Below are positions 38,606 to 48,239 of a stretch of DNA of 64,000 bases, in pieces. The number at the start of each line of letters is the position of its first letter. Position 1 is the first letter of the stretch. The notes under the pieces were generated by a model. That model searched no databases. It saw only the letters and a program-made list of their open reading frames with translations, and was not told the origin of the DNA. Position numbers and translations under genes: made by a program. Source of the stretch: Azospirillum thermophilum (lineage in GTDB: Bacteria; Pseudomonadota; Alphaproteobacteria; Azospirillales; Azospirillaceae); NCBI RefSeq assembly GCF_003130795.1, contig NZ_CP029356.1, positions 332,501 to 396,500 of the forward strand, written 5' to 3'.

Positions 38606-38801
38606 TTGTGGCGGCGGGAAGCGGGTACAGGCCCTCCTGCTCCGCTTCCCGCCGCCGGCTCAACCGGATCATCGCGGCGGCTATGGCCATGAATACCGCC
38701 GCGAGAGCCGCGTAGACGAGCAGGGCATGCCCCAGGACGGTACCGGCCAGTACCGCCGCAAGGTAGGATATGCCCAGCAATACGATGGCGCGCGACGACA
38801 T
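38490..38801 (-). CDS. Small hypothetical membrane protein overlapping the A2M 3' end
   Basis: 103 residues with two hydrophobic helices (about residues 4-23 and 27-47), then a basic stretch RLSRRREAEQ and a Pro/Ala-rich tail. The tail overlaps the end of the convergent A2M-like gene by 116 bases, and that overlapped part is low-complexity, so the true coding end or even the gene itself is uncertain. Membrane half lies in otherwise non-coding DNA, which supports it. Confidence 0.45.
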   Translation of the reverse strand: MSSRAIVLLGISYLAAVLAGTVLGHALLVYAALAAVFMAIAAAMIRLSRRREAEQEGLYPLPAATITEPASAAPAGGPLRSAPTGADAADPRPSLPAARIRPA

Positions 38802-39258
38802 CGTCTGTCCCAACCCCCGTTTTCCGTACACTCTTTGTCAATCCGCCGCTGGCCCTGTCCCGTCGGGGACTGCACCCTCTCCGTGCGGAGGCCCGGTTCG
38901 TCACCATCAGCCTGCCATAGTTCATTGTCGTAACAAACCGTGGCAAGCTGTCACAGTGCGGCTCGGTCGCACCTGACCTGCAGCCGACTCCTGACATGTG
39001 GGCGCTGCGGCCCTCCGCAATAACTGCGACACCTTGCAACACCTCCTTCAGGCTTGCGGGAAAGGGCGCCGACGCCGGTCGCCGTGGCGGCGCCGAACCC
39101 TAATTGTCTTCCGGAGACAGCCATCTGCAGCCCGCACAGCAATGAACGCCGGGGAATGGCGGAGTGCGCGAACAGTCCGTTCGACGCTTGACAGCAAGCG
39201 ACAGACACCTTACCTTTACGTAAACGTCAGGCGACGGAATGGTTGAGGGAGTGTGGGA
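38802..39258. promoter_or_regulatory. Intergenic region upstream of the beta-oxidation operon
   Basis: 457 bases with no supported gene. The 3' end holds the promoter and palindrome described separately. The rest, including a poorly structured stretch 38880-39160, shows nothing that can be named. Confidence 0.4.
39189..39225 (+). promoter_or_regulatory. Candidate promoter and MerR-type operator for the fad operon
   Basis: TTGACA at 39189-39194 and TACCTT at 39212-39217 are separated by 17 bases. The perfect palindrome TTTACGTAAA lies at 39216-39225, overlapping the -10 end and followed by ACGTCA, similar to ACGT-containing sites reported for LiuR-type MerR regulators. It is 34 bases upstream of the MerR gene, so autoregulation is likely. 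Confidence 0.6.
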
Positions 39259-39717
39259 ATGGCTCAGGCCGGTTGCGGGCCAACTCCGATTGAGGATGGG
39301 GCGGACGACCGCCTCCGTCCGATCGGCGAGCTTGCGGCCGAGTTCGGGCTGACCCACCGCACCATCCGCCATTACGAGGAGGAAGGCCTCCTGGCGCCCG
39401 CGCGGGACGGCCAGATGCGCCTCTACGGCCATCGGGACCGCGCCCGGCTTGCCTTGATCTGCCGGGGGAAGCGGCTGGGCTTCAGCCTGGCCGAGATCAA
39501 GGATTTCCTGAACCTCTACGACACGGACGACGCCCAGGTGGAGCAGATGCGCTATGCGCAGATGATCGCCCGGCGCCGCATCCAGGCCCTCGAACGGCAG
39601 CTCGTCGACGTCCGCCAGACGCTGGGCGAACTGCAGGTCATCGACACCCAGATCTCCGAATACCTTCGCCGCTACGGCGCCACGGAGACGCAGAGCATGG
39701 AGGAGTCTCGCACATGA
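39259..39717 (+). CDS. MerR-family regulator of the beta-oxidation operon
   Basis: 152-residue regulator. HTH at about residues 22-60 (RPIGELAAEFGLTHRTIRHYEEEGLLAPARDGQMRLY), then a long dimerisation helix (YAQMIARRRIQALERQLVDVRQTLGELQVID). No metal-binding cysteine pair, consistent with the LiuR-like subgroup that responds to acyl-CoA-related signals. Start ATG at 39259; a GTG two codons upstream is possible. Its stop overlaps the thiolase ATG (ATGA), so it is the first gene of the operon it probably controls. Confidence 0.88.
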   Translation: MAQAGCGPTPIEDGADDRLRPIGELAAEFGLTHRTIRHYEEEGLLAPARDGQMRLYGHRDRARLALICRGKRLGFSLAEIKDFLNLYDTDDAQVEQMRYAQMIARRRIQALERQLVDVRQTLGELQVIDTQISEYLRRYGATETQSMEESRT

Positions 39718-40849
39718 AGTCGGTCGTCATCGCCGGGTTCGCCCGTTCGCCCTTCGCCTTCGCCCACAAGGGCGAACTGACCAAGGTCCGCCCGGACGAC
39801 CTTCTGGCGCGCGTGATCGCGGCCCTGGTCGAGCGCACCGGCGTCAATGCGCAGGACGTCGAGGACGTCATCGTCGGCTGCTCCTTCCCGAGGGCGAGCA
39901 GGGCATGAACGTCGCCCGCACCGTTTCCTTCCTGGCGAAGCTGCCGCTGACGGCCGCCGCCACGACGGTCAACCGCTACTGCGGCTCGTCCATGCAGTCG
40001 ATCCACCAGGCGGCCGGCGCCATCCAGATGGGGGCCGGCGAGGTCTTCATCTGCGGCGGCATCGAGTCGATGACCCGCGTTCCGATCATGGGTTTCAACC
40101 CGATGATCAACCCGGCGCTGAAGGAGAGCTATCCGGAGGCCTATTGCTCGATGGGCATCACGGCGGAGAACGTCGCCCGCAAGTTCGGAATCTCCCGCGC
40201 CGAGCAGGAGCAGCTCGCCGTCGGCTCGCATGCCAAGGCCGGCGAGGCCCAGGCGGACGGCCGCTTCAAGGACGAGATGGTGGCGATCGAGACCCCGGCC
40301 GGTCTGGTCGACCGCGACGGCTGCGTCCGCCCTGGCACCACCGCCGAGAAGCTGGGCGAACTGAAGCCCGCCTTCATGGCCGACGGCGTGGTGACCGCCG
40401 GCACCTCCTCGCCGCTGACCGACGGCGCCGCCGCGGTGCTGGTGACGACCGAGGAGTATGCCCGGGCCAACGGCCTGCCGATCCTGGCCAAGATCCGCTC
40501 GGTCGCCGTCGCCGGCTGCGAGCCGGAGCTGATGGGCATGGGTCCCGTCCCGGCGACCCGCAAGGCGCTGGCCCGCGCCGGCCTCTCGATCGGCGACATC
40601 GACATCATCGAGATCAACGAGGCCTTCTCGTCCCAGGCCATCGCCTGCATGCGCGAGCTCGACATCGACCTCGCCAAGGTCAACCTTGATGGCGGCGCGC
40701 TGGCGCTCGGCCACCCGTTGGGGGCCACCGGTGCCCGCATCACCGGCAAGGCGGCCTCGCTGCTGAAGCGCGAGGGCAAGCAGTTCGCGCTCGCCACCCA
40801 GTGCATCGGCGGCGGCCAGGGCATCGCGACCGTCCTGGAAGCGGTCTGA
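39714..40849 (+). CDS. fadA: Acetyl-CoA acyltransferase (3-ketoacyl-CoA thiolase; one-base frameshift)
   Basis: About 378 residues after repair. The active-site cysteine is in NRYCGSSMQSI, the catalytic His in GGALALGHPLGATGAR and the second Cys in QCIGGGQG. It cleaves 3-ketoacyl-CoA to acetyl-CoA plus a shortened acyl-CoA. The first frame ends shortly after base 39889; the second covers the rest. Three Cs at 39887-39889 where four are needed (CSFP-EGEQGMNVAR) explain the break. The repaired sequence is contiguous and normal in length. ATGA overlap with the MerR gene indicates coupling. Confidence 0.88.
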
Positions 40850-40879
40850 CGGCAGCCCCGGCGAAGGGAGGAGAACCTC

Positions 40880-43213
40880 ATGAAGATCGAACGCGCCGCC
40901 GTGATCGGTGCGGGTGTGATGGGCGCCGGCATCGCCGCCCATTTCGCCAACGCCGGCATCCCGGTCGTCCTGCTCGACATCCCCGCCAAGGAGGGTGACC
41001 GCAGCGCGATCGCCAAGGGTGCGGTCCAGAAGATGCTGAAGACGGACCCGGCTCCGTTCATGCATCCGAAGAACGCCAAGCTGATCACCACCGGCAACCT
41101 GGAGGACGACCTCAACCTCCTGGCCGACGTGGACTGGATCGTCGAGGCGATCATCGAGAACCCGGCGATCAAGGCGGACCTCTACAAGCGCATCGACCCG
41201 GTGCGCAAGCCGGGATCGGTCGTGTCGTCCAACACCTCGACCATCCCGCTGAACCTGCTGGTCGAAGGCCAGTCGGAGCGGTTCCGCAAGGACTTCCTGA
41301 TCACCCACTTCTTCAACCCGCCGCGCTACATGCGGCTGCTGGAGATCGTGGGCGGCACCGATACGCGGGCCGATGCCCTGGCGGCGGTGGCCGACGTCTG
41401 CGACCGGCGGCTGGGCAAGGGCGTCGTCCACTGCAAGGACACCCCGGGCTTCATCGCCAACCGCATCGGCGTCTTCTGGATCCAGACCGCGGTCAACGCC
41501 GCCGTCGACCTGGGCCTGACGGTCGAGGAGGCGGATGCGGTCGGCGGCCGTCCGATGGGCATCCCGAAGACCGGCGTGTTCGGCCTGATGGACCTCGTCG
41601 GGCTCGACCTGATGCCGCACATCGCCAAGAGCATGCTGGCGACCCTGCCGCCCAACGATCCCTATCGGGACTCGGTGCGCGAGCATCCGGTCATCGCCAA
41701 GATGATCGCGGAGGGCTACACCGGCCGCAAGGGCAAGGGCGGCTTCTATCGCCTGAACAAGGCCAACGGCGCCAAGGTCAAGGAGTCGGTGGACCTGCGG
41801 ACCGGCGAGTACCGTCCGTCGGAGAAGGCCCGGCTGGACAGCGTCTCCGCCGCCGGCCGGGACCTGCGCAAGCTGTGTGAGCACCCGGACAAGGGCGGCC
41901 GGTTCGCCCGTCGCGTCCTCGCCCACACGCTGGCCTATGCCGCCAGTCTGGTGCCGGAGATCGCCGACAGCATCGTCGCCGTCGATGAGGGCATGCGGCT
42001 TGGCTACAACTGGAAGCAGGGTCCGTTCGAACTGATCGACCGGCTGGGCACCGCCTGGTTCGCCGAGCTCTGCCGCTCCGAGGGTCTTCCGGTTCCGGCC
42101 CTGGTCGAGACCGCCGCCGGCCGGCCCTTCTACCGGGTCGAGGACGGCAAGCTGCAGCATCTGACCACCGCGGGCGTCTACGACACCGTGGTCCGGCCGG
42201 ACGGCGTCCTGCTGCTGTCGGACGTCAAGCGCGCCGCCGGCAACAAGCCGGTGTGGAAGAACGGCTCGGCCAGCCTGTGGGATATCGGCGACGGTGTTCT
42301 GTGCTGCGAGTTCACCTCGAAGATGAACGCGGTGGACGGCGACATCATGGCCGCCTACGGCAAGGCCATGAAGCTGATCGGCGACGGCAAGGGCGAGTGG
42401 AAGGCGCTCGTCATCCACAACGAGGCGGACAATTTCTCGGTCGGTGCCAACCTGGGTCTGGCGCTGTTCGCGCTGAACATCGGGATGTGGTCGCAGATCG
42501 AGGAGATGGTCGAGGCCGGCCAGCGCACCTACCGCGCCCTGCGCTACGCCCCCTTCCCGGTAGTGGCCGCGCCGAGCGGCATGGCTCTGGGCGGCGGCTG
42601 CGAGATCCTGCTGCACTCCGACCATGTCCAGGCGCATGCCGAGACCTATGTCGGCCTCGTCGAGGTCGGCGTCGGCCTGATCCCGGGCTGGGGTGGCTGC
42701 ACCGAGATGCTGGCGCGCTACGCCAGAAACCCAAAGGCGCCGCGCGGGCCCATGCCGCCCGTCGCCACCGCGTTCGAGACCATCAGCCTCGCCAAGGTCG
42801 CCAAGTCGGCGGCTGAGGCCAGGGACCTGATGTTCCTGCGTGCCACCGACGGCATCACCATGAACCGCGACCGGCTGCTGGCCGACGCCAAGGCGAAGGC
42901 GCTGGAACTGGCTGCCGGCTACACGCCGCCGGAGAAGGACAGCTATGTCCTGCCGGGGCCGGGCGGCAAGGCGGCGCTCGACCTGTTCGTGGAGGGCTTC
43001 GCCCTGCAGGGCAAGGTCACGCCCCACGACAAGGTGGTCTGCTCGGCGCTCGCCGAGATCCTGACCGGCGGCGATGCCGACATCAGCAAGCCGGTGGGCG
43101 AGGACGACCTGCTGCGCCTGGAGCGCAAGGCCTTCATGGAGCTGGTCCGCACCCCCGGCACCATCGACCGTATCGAGCATATGCTCACCACCGGCAAGCC
43201 GCTGCGGAACTGA
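40880..43213 (+). CDS. Bifunctional 3-hydroxyacyl-CoA dehydrogenase / enoyl-CoA hydratase (FadN-type order)
   Basis: 777 residues. An N-terminal Rossmann domain starts with VIGAGVMGAGIAAHFANAG; the dehydrogenase catalytic His is in ITHFFNPPRYMRLLE and the C-terminal 3HCDH domain has FIANRIGVFWIQTAVNA. The enoyl-CoA hydratase domain is at the C terminus (from about residue 480; ALVIHNEADNFSVGANL and APSGMALGGGCEILLHSD). This dehydrogenase-first order is the reverse of E. coli FadB and matches FadN-type enzymes. Lies 30 bases after the thiolase gene and runs into the acyl-CoA dehydrogenase gene. Confidence 0.9.
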   Translation: MKIERAAVIGAGVMGAGIAAHFANAGIPVVLLDIPAKEGDRSAIAKGAVQKMLKTDPAPFMHPKNAKLITTGNLEDDLNLLADVDWIVEAIIENPAIKADLYKRIDPVRKPGSVVSSNTSTIPLNLLVEGQSERFRKDFLITHFFNPPRYMRLLEIVGGTDTRADALAAVADVCDRRLGKGVVHCKDTPGFIANRIGVFWIQTAVNAAVDLGLTVEEADAVGGRPMGIPKTGVFGLMDLVGLDLMPHIAKSMLATLPPNDPYRDSVREHPVIAKMIAEGYTGRKGKGGFYRLNKANGAKVKESVDLRTGEYRPSEKARLDSVSAAGRDLRKLCEHPDKGGRFARRVLAHTLAYAASLVPEIADSIVAVDEGMRLGYNWKQGPFELIDRLGTAWFAELCRSEGLPVPALVETAAGRPFYRVEDGKLQHLTTAGVYDTVVRPDGVLLLSDVKRAAGNKPVWKNGSASLWDIGDGVLCCEFTSKMNAVDGDIMAAYGKAMKLIGDGKGEWKALVIHNEADNFSVGANLGLALFALNIGMWSQIEEMVEAGQRTYRALRYAPFPVVAAPSGMALGGGCEILLHSDHVQAHAETYVGLVEVGVGLIPGWGGCTEMLARYARNPKAPRGPMPPVATAFETISLAKVAKSAAEARDLMFLRATDGITMNRDRLLADAKAKALELAAGYTPPEKDSYVLPGPGGKAALDLFVEGFALQGKVTPHDKVVCSALAEILTGGDADISKPVGEDDLLRLERKAFMELVRTPGTIDRIEHMLTTGKPLRN

Positions 43214-43229
43214 GCGGGAGGAACGAGGA

Positions 43230-45019
43230 ATGCCGATCTACAAGGCTCCGCTGGAGGACGTGCGCTTCGTCCTCAACGAGATCGTCGGGCTGGACAAGCT
43301 CTCCGCCCTGCCGGGCTATGAAGAGGTGACGCCGGACCTGGTCGAGCAGGTGCTGGGCGAGGGCGCCAAGCTGTGCGAGGAGGTCCTGTTCCCCTCAACC
43401 AGCCGGGCGACGGCGAAGGCTGCCATTACGAGAACGGCGTGGTCCGCACGCCGAAGGGCTTCAAGGAGGCCTACCAGACCTACATCGAGGCCGGCTGGCA
43501 GGGGCTCGCCTGCGATCCGGCCTATGGCGGGCAGGGCCTGCCGAAGCTGATCAACATCATGCTGGAGGAGTTCATCTGCTCCGCCAACCTCAGCTTCGGC
43601 ATGTATCCCGGCCTGTCGCTCGGCGCCTACAACGCGCTGTCGATGTACGGATCGGACGAGCTGAAGGCCCGCTTCCTGCCGAAGCTGGTGGACGGCACCT
43701 GGTCCGGCACCATGTGCCTGACCGAGCCGCACAGCGGCACCGACCTCGGCATCATCCGCACCAAGGCGGTGCCGGCCGGCGACGGTTCCTACAAGATCAC
43801 CGGCACGAAGATCTTCATCTCGGCCGGCGAGCATGACCTGACGGAGAACATCCTCCATCTCGTGCTGGCGCGCCTGCCCGACGCGCCGGCCGGGACCCGC
43901 GGCATCAGCCTGTTCCTGGTGCCGAAGTTCATGCCCAACGAGGACGGCACCCCCGGCCCGCGCAACGGCGTCGCTTGTGGCTCCATCGAGCACAAGATGG
44001 GCATCAAGGCGTCGGCCACCTGCGTCATGAACTTCGAGGACGCCACCGGCTGGCTGGTCGGCGAGCCGCACAAGGGCATGCGGGCGATGTTCGTGATGAT
44101 GAACGCGGCCCGGCTGGCCGTGGGCATCCAGGGTCTGGGACTGGCCGAGGTCAGCTACCAGAACGCCGTCAACTATGCCAAGGAGCGTCTGCAGGGCCGG
44201 TCACTGTCGGGGGTGAAGGCTCCGGACAAGCCGGCCGACCCGATCATCGTTCATCCCGACGTGCGCCGGAACCTGCTGACCGCCCGGGCCTTCACCGAGG
44301 GGGCCCGTGCCCTGGGCGCGCTCACCGCCTACAAGCTCGATGTGGCGGAGAAGCACCCGGACGCCCGCACCCGCCGGGATGCCGACGAGTTCGTGCAGCT
44401 CATGACCCCGATCGTGAAGGCCCTCTTCACCGACATCGGGTTCGACGCCGCCAACATCGCGGTGCAGGTCCATGGCGGTCACGGCTTCATCTGGGAAACC
44501 GGCGTCGAGCAGTATGTCCGCGATGCGCGCATCTGCCAGATCTACGAAGGCACCAACGGCATCCAGGCACTGGACCTCGTCGGCCGCAAGCTGCCGCAGG
44601 ACATGGGCCGGCTGCTGCGTCACTTCTTCCACCCGGTCGGTGCCAGCATCGAGGCCGACATGGAGGATGACGAGCTGGCGGAATTCGTCCTGCCGCTGGC
44701 CAAGGCCTACGCGAAGCTGCAGCAGGCCACCGCGCTGATCGCGCAGAAGGGCATGAAGGATCCGGAGGAGGCCGGTGCGGCCGCCACCGACTATCTGCGC
44801 CTGTTCGGGCTGGTGGCGCTCGGCTGGATGTGGCTGGAGATGGTGAAGAAGGCGAAGGCCGGGCTTGCCGCCGGGGAAGGCGATGCCGCCTACTTCGACG
44901 CCAAGATCAAGACGGCCCGTTTCTACTTCACCAAGCTGCTGCCGCAGAACAGTTCCTTGTTCGCGACCATCATGGCCGGCGCCAAGCCGCTGATGGAGTT
45001 CGAGGAAGCCGCGTTCTGA
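43230..45019 (+). CDS. Acyl-CoA dehydrogenase with C-terminal extension (one-base frameshift)
   Basis: About 596 residues after repair, FAD-dependent, first step of beta-oxidation. The dehydrogenase core has MCLTEPHSGTDLGIIRTKA (FAD/substrate loop), KIFISAGEHDLTENI and AVQVHGGHGFIWETGVEQYVRDARICQIYEGTNGIQALDLVGRK. The last about 130 residues form the C-terminal helical domain seen in the longer FadE-type subgroup. The ATG at 43230 follows GGGAGGAACGAGG. Frames join at 43391-43394, where four Cs are present and five are needed (EEVLFP-LNQPGDGEG). Last gene of the fad operon. Confidence 0.88.
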
Positions 45020-45081
45020 GGCGGTGGTGAGGGCCGCGGTCCGCCGCGGCCCGATTGGTCTGTCGAGATCTCCCGACTTCC

Positions 45082-45123
45082 GGCCGGCTGCGGCACCCTC
45101 CGGGTGCCGTGCCGGCCTTTCTT
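45082..45123 (+). terminator. Rho-independent terminator of the beta-oxidation operon
   Basis: Long hairpin: outer arms GGCCGGC (45082-45088) and GCCGGCC (45111-45117), inner arms GGCACCC / GGGTGCC around a short CTCC-like loop, followed by TTTCTT. It begins 63 bases after the acyl-CoA dehydrogenase stop. Confidence 0.8.
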
Positions 45124-45426
45124 CATATGAGCCAAGATCGAGTTGCGGGAATCGACCCCATCCTTAAGATCGGCCGGGTGATCGCCGAACGGCATTGCCC
45201 CGGACGGTTGTGAGTCGACACCGTTTCCGCAGGCTGTAGCGTGTGACAAAAGTTAATTTCGGGTTGTCGATCCCCTGCACGGCGTGGTACATCTTAACAG
45301 CCATTACAATAGTCATGCCCCTCCTATACCTTTGGCATTTTAGACATATGAGGGTCCATGGCGACCGTTCCTCTGCATGGTCCATAGGCCGGTGTCTGGG
45401 CAGCCTTGAGTTCGGGAGTTGAAGTC
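45124..45426. promoter_or_regulatory. A+T-richer leader of the response regulator gene
   Basis: About 300 bases with no supported gene. From 45241 to 45360 the composition is notably less GC-rich (for example around TTACAATAGTCATG), which marks the promoter area for the response regulator at 45427. No confident -35/-10 pair was assigned. Confidence 0.35.
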
Positions 45427-46077
45427 ATGAAGATCCTGATCGGAGACGACCATGTGCTGTTCCGGGAGGGATTGCGTCGTCTGCTGGAGCAGTTGAAGGA
45501 GGGCGCGACCTTTGCCGAAGCCAGCAACTTTGACGAGTTGCTGGAGATGTGCGGCAGGGACGAGTCCTATGATCTGGTCCTGACCGACCTGCGAATGCCC
45601 GGATGGCCGGGGTTCAGCGGCATCGAGATGCTGCGCGAGAAGCAGCCGAACGCCAAGGTGGTTGTGGTCTCCGCATCGGAGGCTCACCACGACGTGCGCG
45701 ACGCGCTGGAGCACGGGGCCGTCGGCTACATCCCCAAATCCTCCAGCGTCAAGATCATGCTGAGTGCGCTCGACCTGATCTTCTCCGGCGGTGTCTATGT
45801 TCCGCCGACTGTCCTGCGTGAAGGCAACTCCGAACCGGAGACCCGCGGCGGCCCTGCGGTTCCGCCGGTCGATCCGCAGCTCGAGCAACTGCTGACGCAC
45901 CGTCAGCGTGAGGTTCTGGACCGCCTGCGTGAAGGCAAGTCGAACAAGCAGATCGCGCACGAATTGGGTCTGTCCGAAGGAACGGTCAAGATCCACATGA
46001 CCGCGATTTTCAAGTCGCTGGGCGTACGCAACCGCACCCAGGCTGCGATGGCGTTCCCGCAGTCCCACTCCGCCTGA
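45427..46077 (+). CDS. NarL/FixJ-family response regulator
   Basis: 216 residues. Receiver domain: acidic pair D7-D8, phosphoacceptor Asp54 in LTDLRMPG and Lys104 in YIPKSS. A linker leads to a LuxR-type HTH at about residues 150-212 (LTHRQREVLDRLREGKSNKQIAHELGLSEGTVKIHMTAIFKSLGVRNRTQA). No sensor kinase adjoins it, so its partner is unknown. A strong terminator follows. Confidence 0.93.
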   Translation: MKILIGDDHVLFREGLRRLLEQLKEGATFAEASNFDELLEMCGRDESYDLVLTDLRMPGWPGFSGIEMLREKQPNAKVVVVSASEAHHDVRDALEHGAVGYIPKSSSVKIMLSALDLIFSGGVYVPPTVLREGNSEPETRGGPAVPPVDPQLEQLLTHRQREVLDRLREGKSNKQIAHELGLSEGTVKIHMTAIFKSLGVRNRTQAAMAFPQSHSA

Positions 46078-46121
46078 CGCCGATCTGGCGCACCAGCAGC
46101 GCCGGAGCCGATCATGAAAGT

Positions 46122-46153
46122 CCCCTCTCCCGATCCGGGAGAGGGGTTTTTTT
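46122..46153 (+). terminator. Rho-independent terminator after the response regulator gene
   Basis: 11-bp perfect stem CCCCTCTCCCG / CGGGAGAGGGG with a 3-base loop, followed by seven Ts (46147-46153). Confidence 0.9.
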
Positions 46154-46181
46154 CGTTTGCCAGGGCGGCCGGGCCTGCCGC

Positions 46182-46616
46182 TCAGCCGATCCCCGCGACG
46201 AAACCACGCAACGATTCGACCTCCAGCTCGGCATCGTCGATGCGTGCCTTCACCACGTCGCCGATGCTGACGAGGCCGATGACTTGGCCGCCCTCCAGGA
46301 TGGGGACGTGGCGGATACGCCGCTCCGTCATCACTTCCATCATCTGGGCGACCGTGTCGTCGGGACCGGCAGTGACGAGTTCGCGTGTCATCAACTCCGT
46401 TGCCGGAAGGTCGAGTGCGGATGCACCGAGGCGGGCGATGGCGCGGACGATGTCGCGTTCCGACACGATCCCCTGCGGTTGACCGTCCCCATCCTGGACG
46501 AGGACGGCGCCGATGCGGTTCTGCGTCAACAGCGTAGCGATTTCCGCGACCGTGTCGGTCGGGCGGGCAGAGATGATCCGGCTGCCCTTTCGTTTCAAGA
46601 CGGCGGCGACATGCAT
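46182..46616 (-). CDS. CBS-domain protein
   Basis: 144-residue protein made of a tandem CBS (Bateman) module: repeat 1 about residues 5-65 (ISARPTDTVAEIATLLTQNRIGAVLVQDGDGQPQGIVSERDIVRAI) and repeat 2 about 75-130 (TAGPDDTVAQMMEVMTERRIRHVPILEGGQVIGLVSIGDVV). Such stand-alone proteins bind adenosine nucleotides and regulate partner proteins; the partner is not apparent here. ATG at 46616. Confidence 0.9.
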   Translation of the reverse strand: MHVAAVLKRKGSRIISARPTDTVAEIATLLTQNRIGAVLVQDGDGQPQGIVSERDIVRAIARLGASALDLPATELMTRELVTAGPDDTVAQMMEVMTERRIRHVPILEGGQVIGLVSIGDVVKARIDDAELEVESLRGFVAGIG

Positions 46617-46785
46617 GGCGTATCGGCCTCCCTCCAAGGAAAGGTTAGATCATCACACTGTTGTGGTCGCTGATGGAAGCCGGAAAAAGACAGGGGAGGC
46701 TACCCTTTTCGGTTTAACGGCCGACTGACTTTCGAAACGGGCATGCTCCGCCCGTCATGTCCCGGGTTTCATGTGATGGCAAAAG

Positions 46786-46818
46786 AAAACGGCGGCCTCC
46801 GGAGAGGCCGCCGTTTTT
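46786..46818. terminator. Rho-independent terminator downstream of ompW
   Basis: Arms AAAACGGCGGCCTC (46786-46799) and GAGGCCGCCGTTTT with a 4-base loop; A and T tracts on both sides allow it to work on either strand. It lies 23 bases beyond the ompW stop. Confidence 0.85.
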
Positions 46819-46841
46819 CGGCGTTCCGGTCGAGCCGGAGA

Positions 46842-47549
46842 TTAGAAGCGGTAGCCGATGCCGACGCCGACCAGCCACGGATCCAGCGTAACCTTCGAGG
46901 TGACCGGGATGGCGCCGTTGACCGAGGCGGTCACGTCGGTCTTCAGGAAGATCTTCTTGACGTCCACGTTCAGCGACCAGTTGCCGGTCAGGGCAACGTC
47001 CACACCGGCCTGCAGGGCGAAGCCGAAGCGGTTCTTGTAGTTGGTGCTGGTGATGCGGAGGTTGTTCGGGTTGTTCGTGTTCGCCGCGTCCTCGTTGTAG
47101 AACAGCGTGTAGTTGACGCCGGCGCCGACGTACGGGCTGATCCGCTCCTTCGGCATGAAGTGGTACTGAACGGTCAGGGTCGGCGGCAGCAGGGAGACCT
47201 TGCCGATCTCGATGTTGTTTCCGCCCACGATGCTGTTCAGGTTGCCGCGCACCTTGTGGCGGCTGGTGCCGGCGATCAGCTCGGCGGCGATGTTGTCGGT
47301 GAAGAAGTAGGTGAAATCGACTTCCGGAATATAGTCGTTGCCGACCTTGGCGGAGCCGATGGAGGCGTTGACCGGGGCACCGGCGTTCAGGGTGCCCTTC
47401 TCCTGCGGCAGCACGGCAACGCCGCGGGCGCGGATCACGATGTCACCAGCCGACTTGCCCTTGAAATCCTGGGCCAGCGACGGAGACGAAATGGCGGCGA
47501 GGGCCGTAGTCGCCAGCAGGACGGCGGCGGCGCGGGTCAGGACGGTCAT
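46842..47549 (-). CDS. ompW: Outer-membrane beta-barrel protein, OmpW family
   Basis: 235 residues with a signal peptide ending near SLA (residues about 24-26). Mature start QDFKGKSAGDIVIRARGVAVLPQ, internal VDFTYFFTDNIAAELIAGTSRHKV and LLPPTLTVQYHFMPKERISPYVGAGVNYTLFY, and C terminus DPWLVGVGIGYRF with terminal Phe, all typical of the 8-stranded OmpW barrel that passes small hydrophobic molecules. The ATG at 47549 is used because the upstream open stretch lacks a leader. Confidence 0.93.
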   Translation of the reverse strand: MTVLTRAAAVLLATTALAAISSPSLAQDFKGKSAGDIVIRARGVAVLPQEKGTLNAGAPVNASIGSAKVGNDYIPEVDFTYFFTDNIAAELIAGTSRHKVRGNLNSIVGGNNIEIGKVSLLPPTLTVQYHFMPKERISPYVGAGVNYTLFYNEDAANTNNPNNLRITSTNYKNRFGFALQAGVDVALTGNWSLNVDVKKIFLKTDVTASVNGAIPVTSKVTLDPWLVGVGIGYRF

Positions 47550-47718
47550 GGATTCACTCCAGGCGAATGCGGTGTTGCTGTTATCTTTGGCAATTGCCAC
47601 TTGAGCTATTACCAGACCGTGCCTGGGGTTACCAGTGCGACACAACCGCACGCCAGATTCTGCAGCAGTCATGCAACAGTGACGAGTTGTCGCATAGACA
47701 ATTGCGCATAGGCCGTTC

Positions 47719-48204
47719 TCAGGGTTTGGGAACCGGAACGGGCGGCGGGATCAGGGCCAGGCAGTTCTGGACGATGGCATAGCACTGGCCGAGGCGTGTC
47801 GCTCCGCCGGTTGCGCCGCCATAGACGATGCGCTCCACCACGCCGTTGCGCAGGGTGAAGGTCGCTTCGCAATCGACGCTGGCCACCTCGGTGCCGTAGT
47901 CCGGCCAGTCGTGATAGCCGAGCCCGTAGCCGTAGCGCGGGCCCCAATGCCCGCCCCACAGGCCGACCGACGGGCTGGGATAGCTGACGATCCGGCCGCT
48001 CCGGTAGGTGAAGAATTCGCGGTTGTCGACCGCAGCCTGCCGTTCCGGTACGCCGGCACAGGACAGCAGGGTGGCCTTCGGCATTCCGACCAGCGCGTTC
48101 TGGGCGAAAAGCGCCTGGTCGGCCGCCGGGTTGGCGCAGCCGCCCAGGCTCCCGGCCAGCACGCCGGCCATGAGAATCCACCGTCCGAACGATCGCACAG
48201 CCAT
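47719..48204 (-). CDS. Lipoprotein, BamE/SmpA-like
   Basis: 161 residues beginning MAVRSFGRWILMAGVLAGSLGGC, a lipoprotein leader with the lipobox LGGC. The segment ALVGMPKATLLSCAGVPERQ and the later ATFTLRNGVVERIVY resemble the BamE/SmpA fold of outer-membrane assembly lipoproteins. A tyrosine/glycine-rich middle (GHWGPRYGYGLGYHDW) and proline-rich tail (PPPVPVPKP) are unusual. Shine-Dalgarno GGAGG precedes the ATG at 48204. Assigned to the family by pattern only. Confidence 0.7.
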   Translation of the reverse strand: MAVRSFGRWILMAGVLAGSLGGCANPAADQALFAQNALVGMPKATLLSCAGVPERQAAVDNREFFTYRSGRIVSYPSPSVGLWGGHWGPRYGYGLGYHDWPDYGTEVASVDCEATFTLRNGVVERIVYGGATGGATRLGQCYAIVQNCLALIPPPVPVPKP

Positions 48205-48239
48205 GATGACCTCCACTTCTCGCAGCGGCCCCGGTCGCT

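Noticed and set aside
39638..43180. 1180-residue minus-strand frame opposite the fad genes
   Set aside because: Antisense shadow of clear thiolase and FadN-type genes; no recognisable motif.
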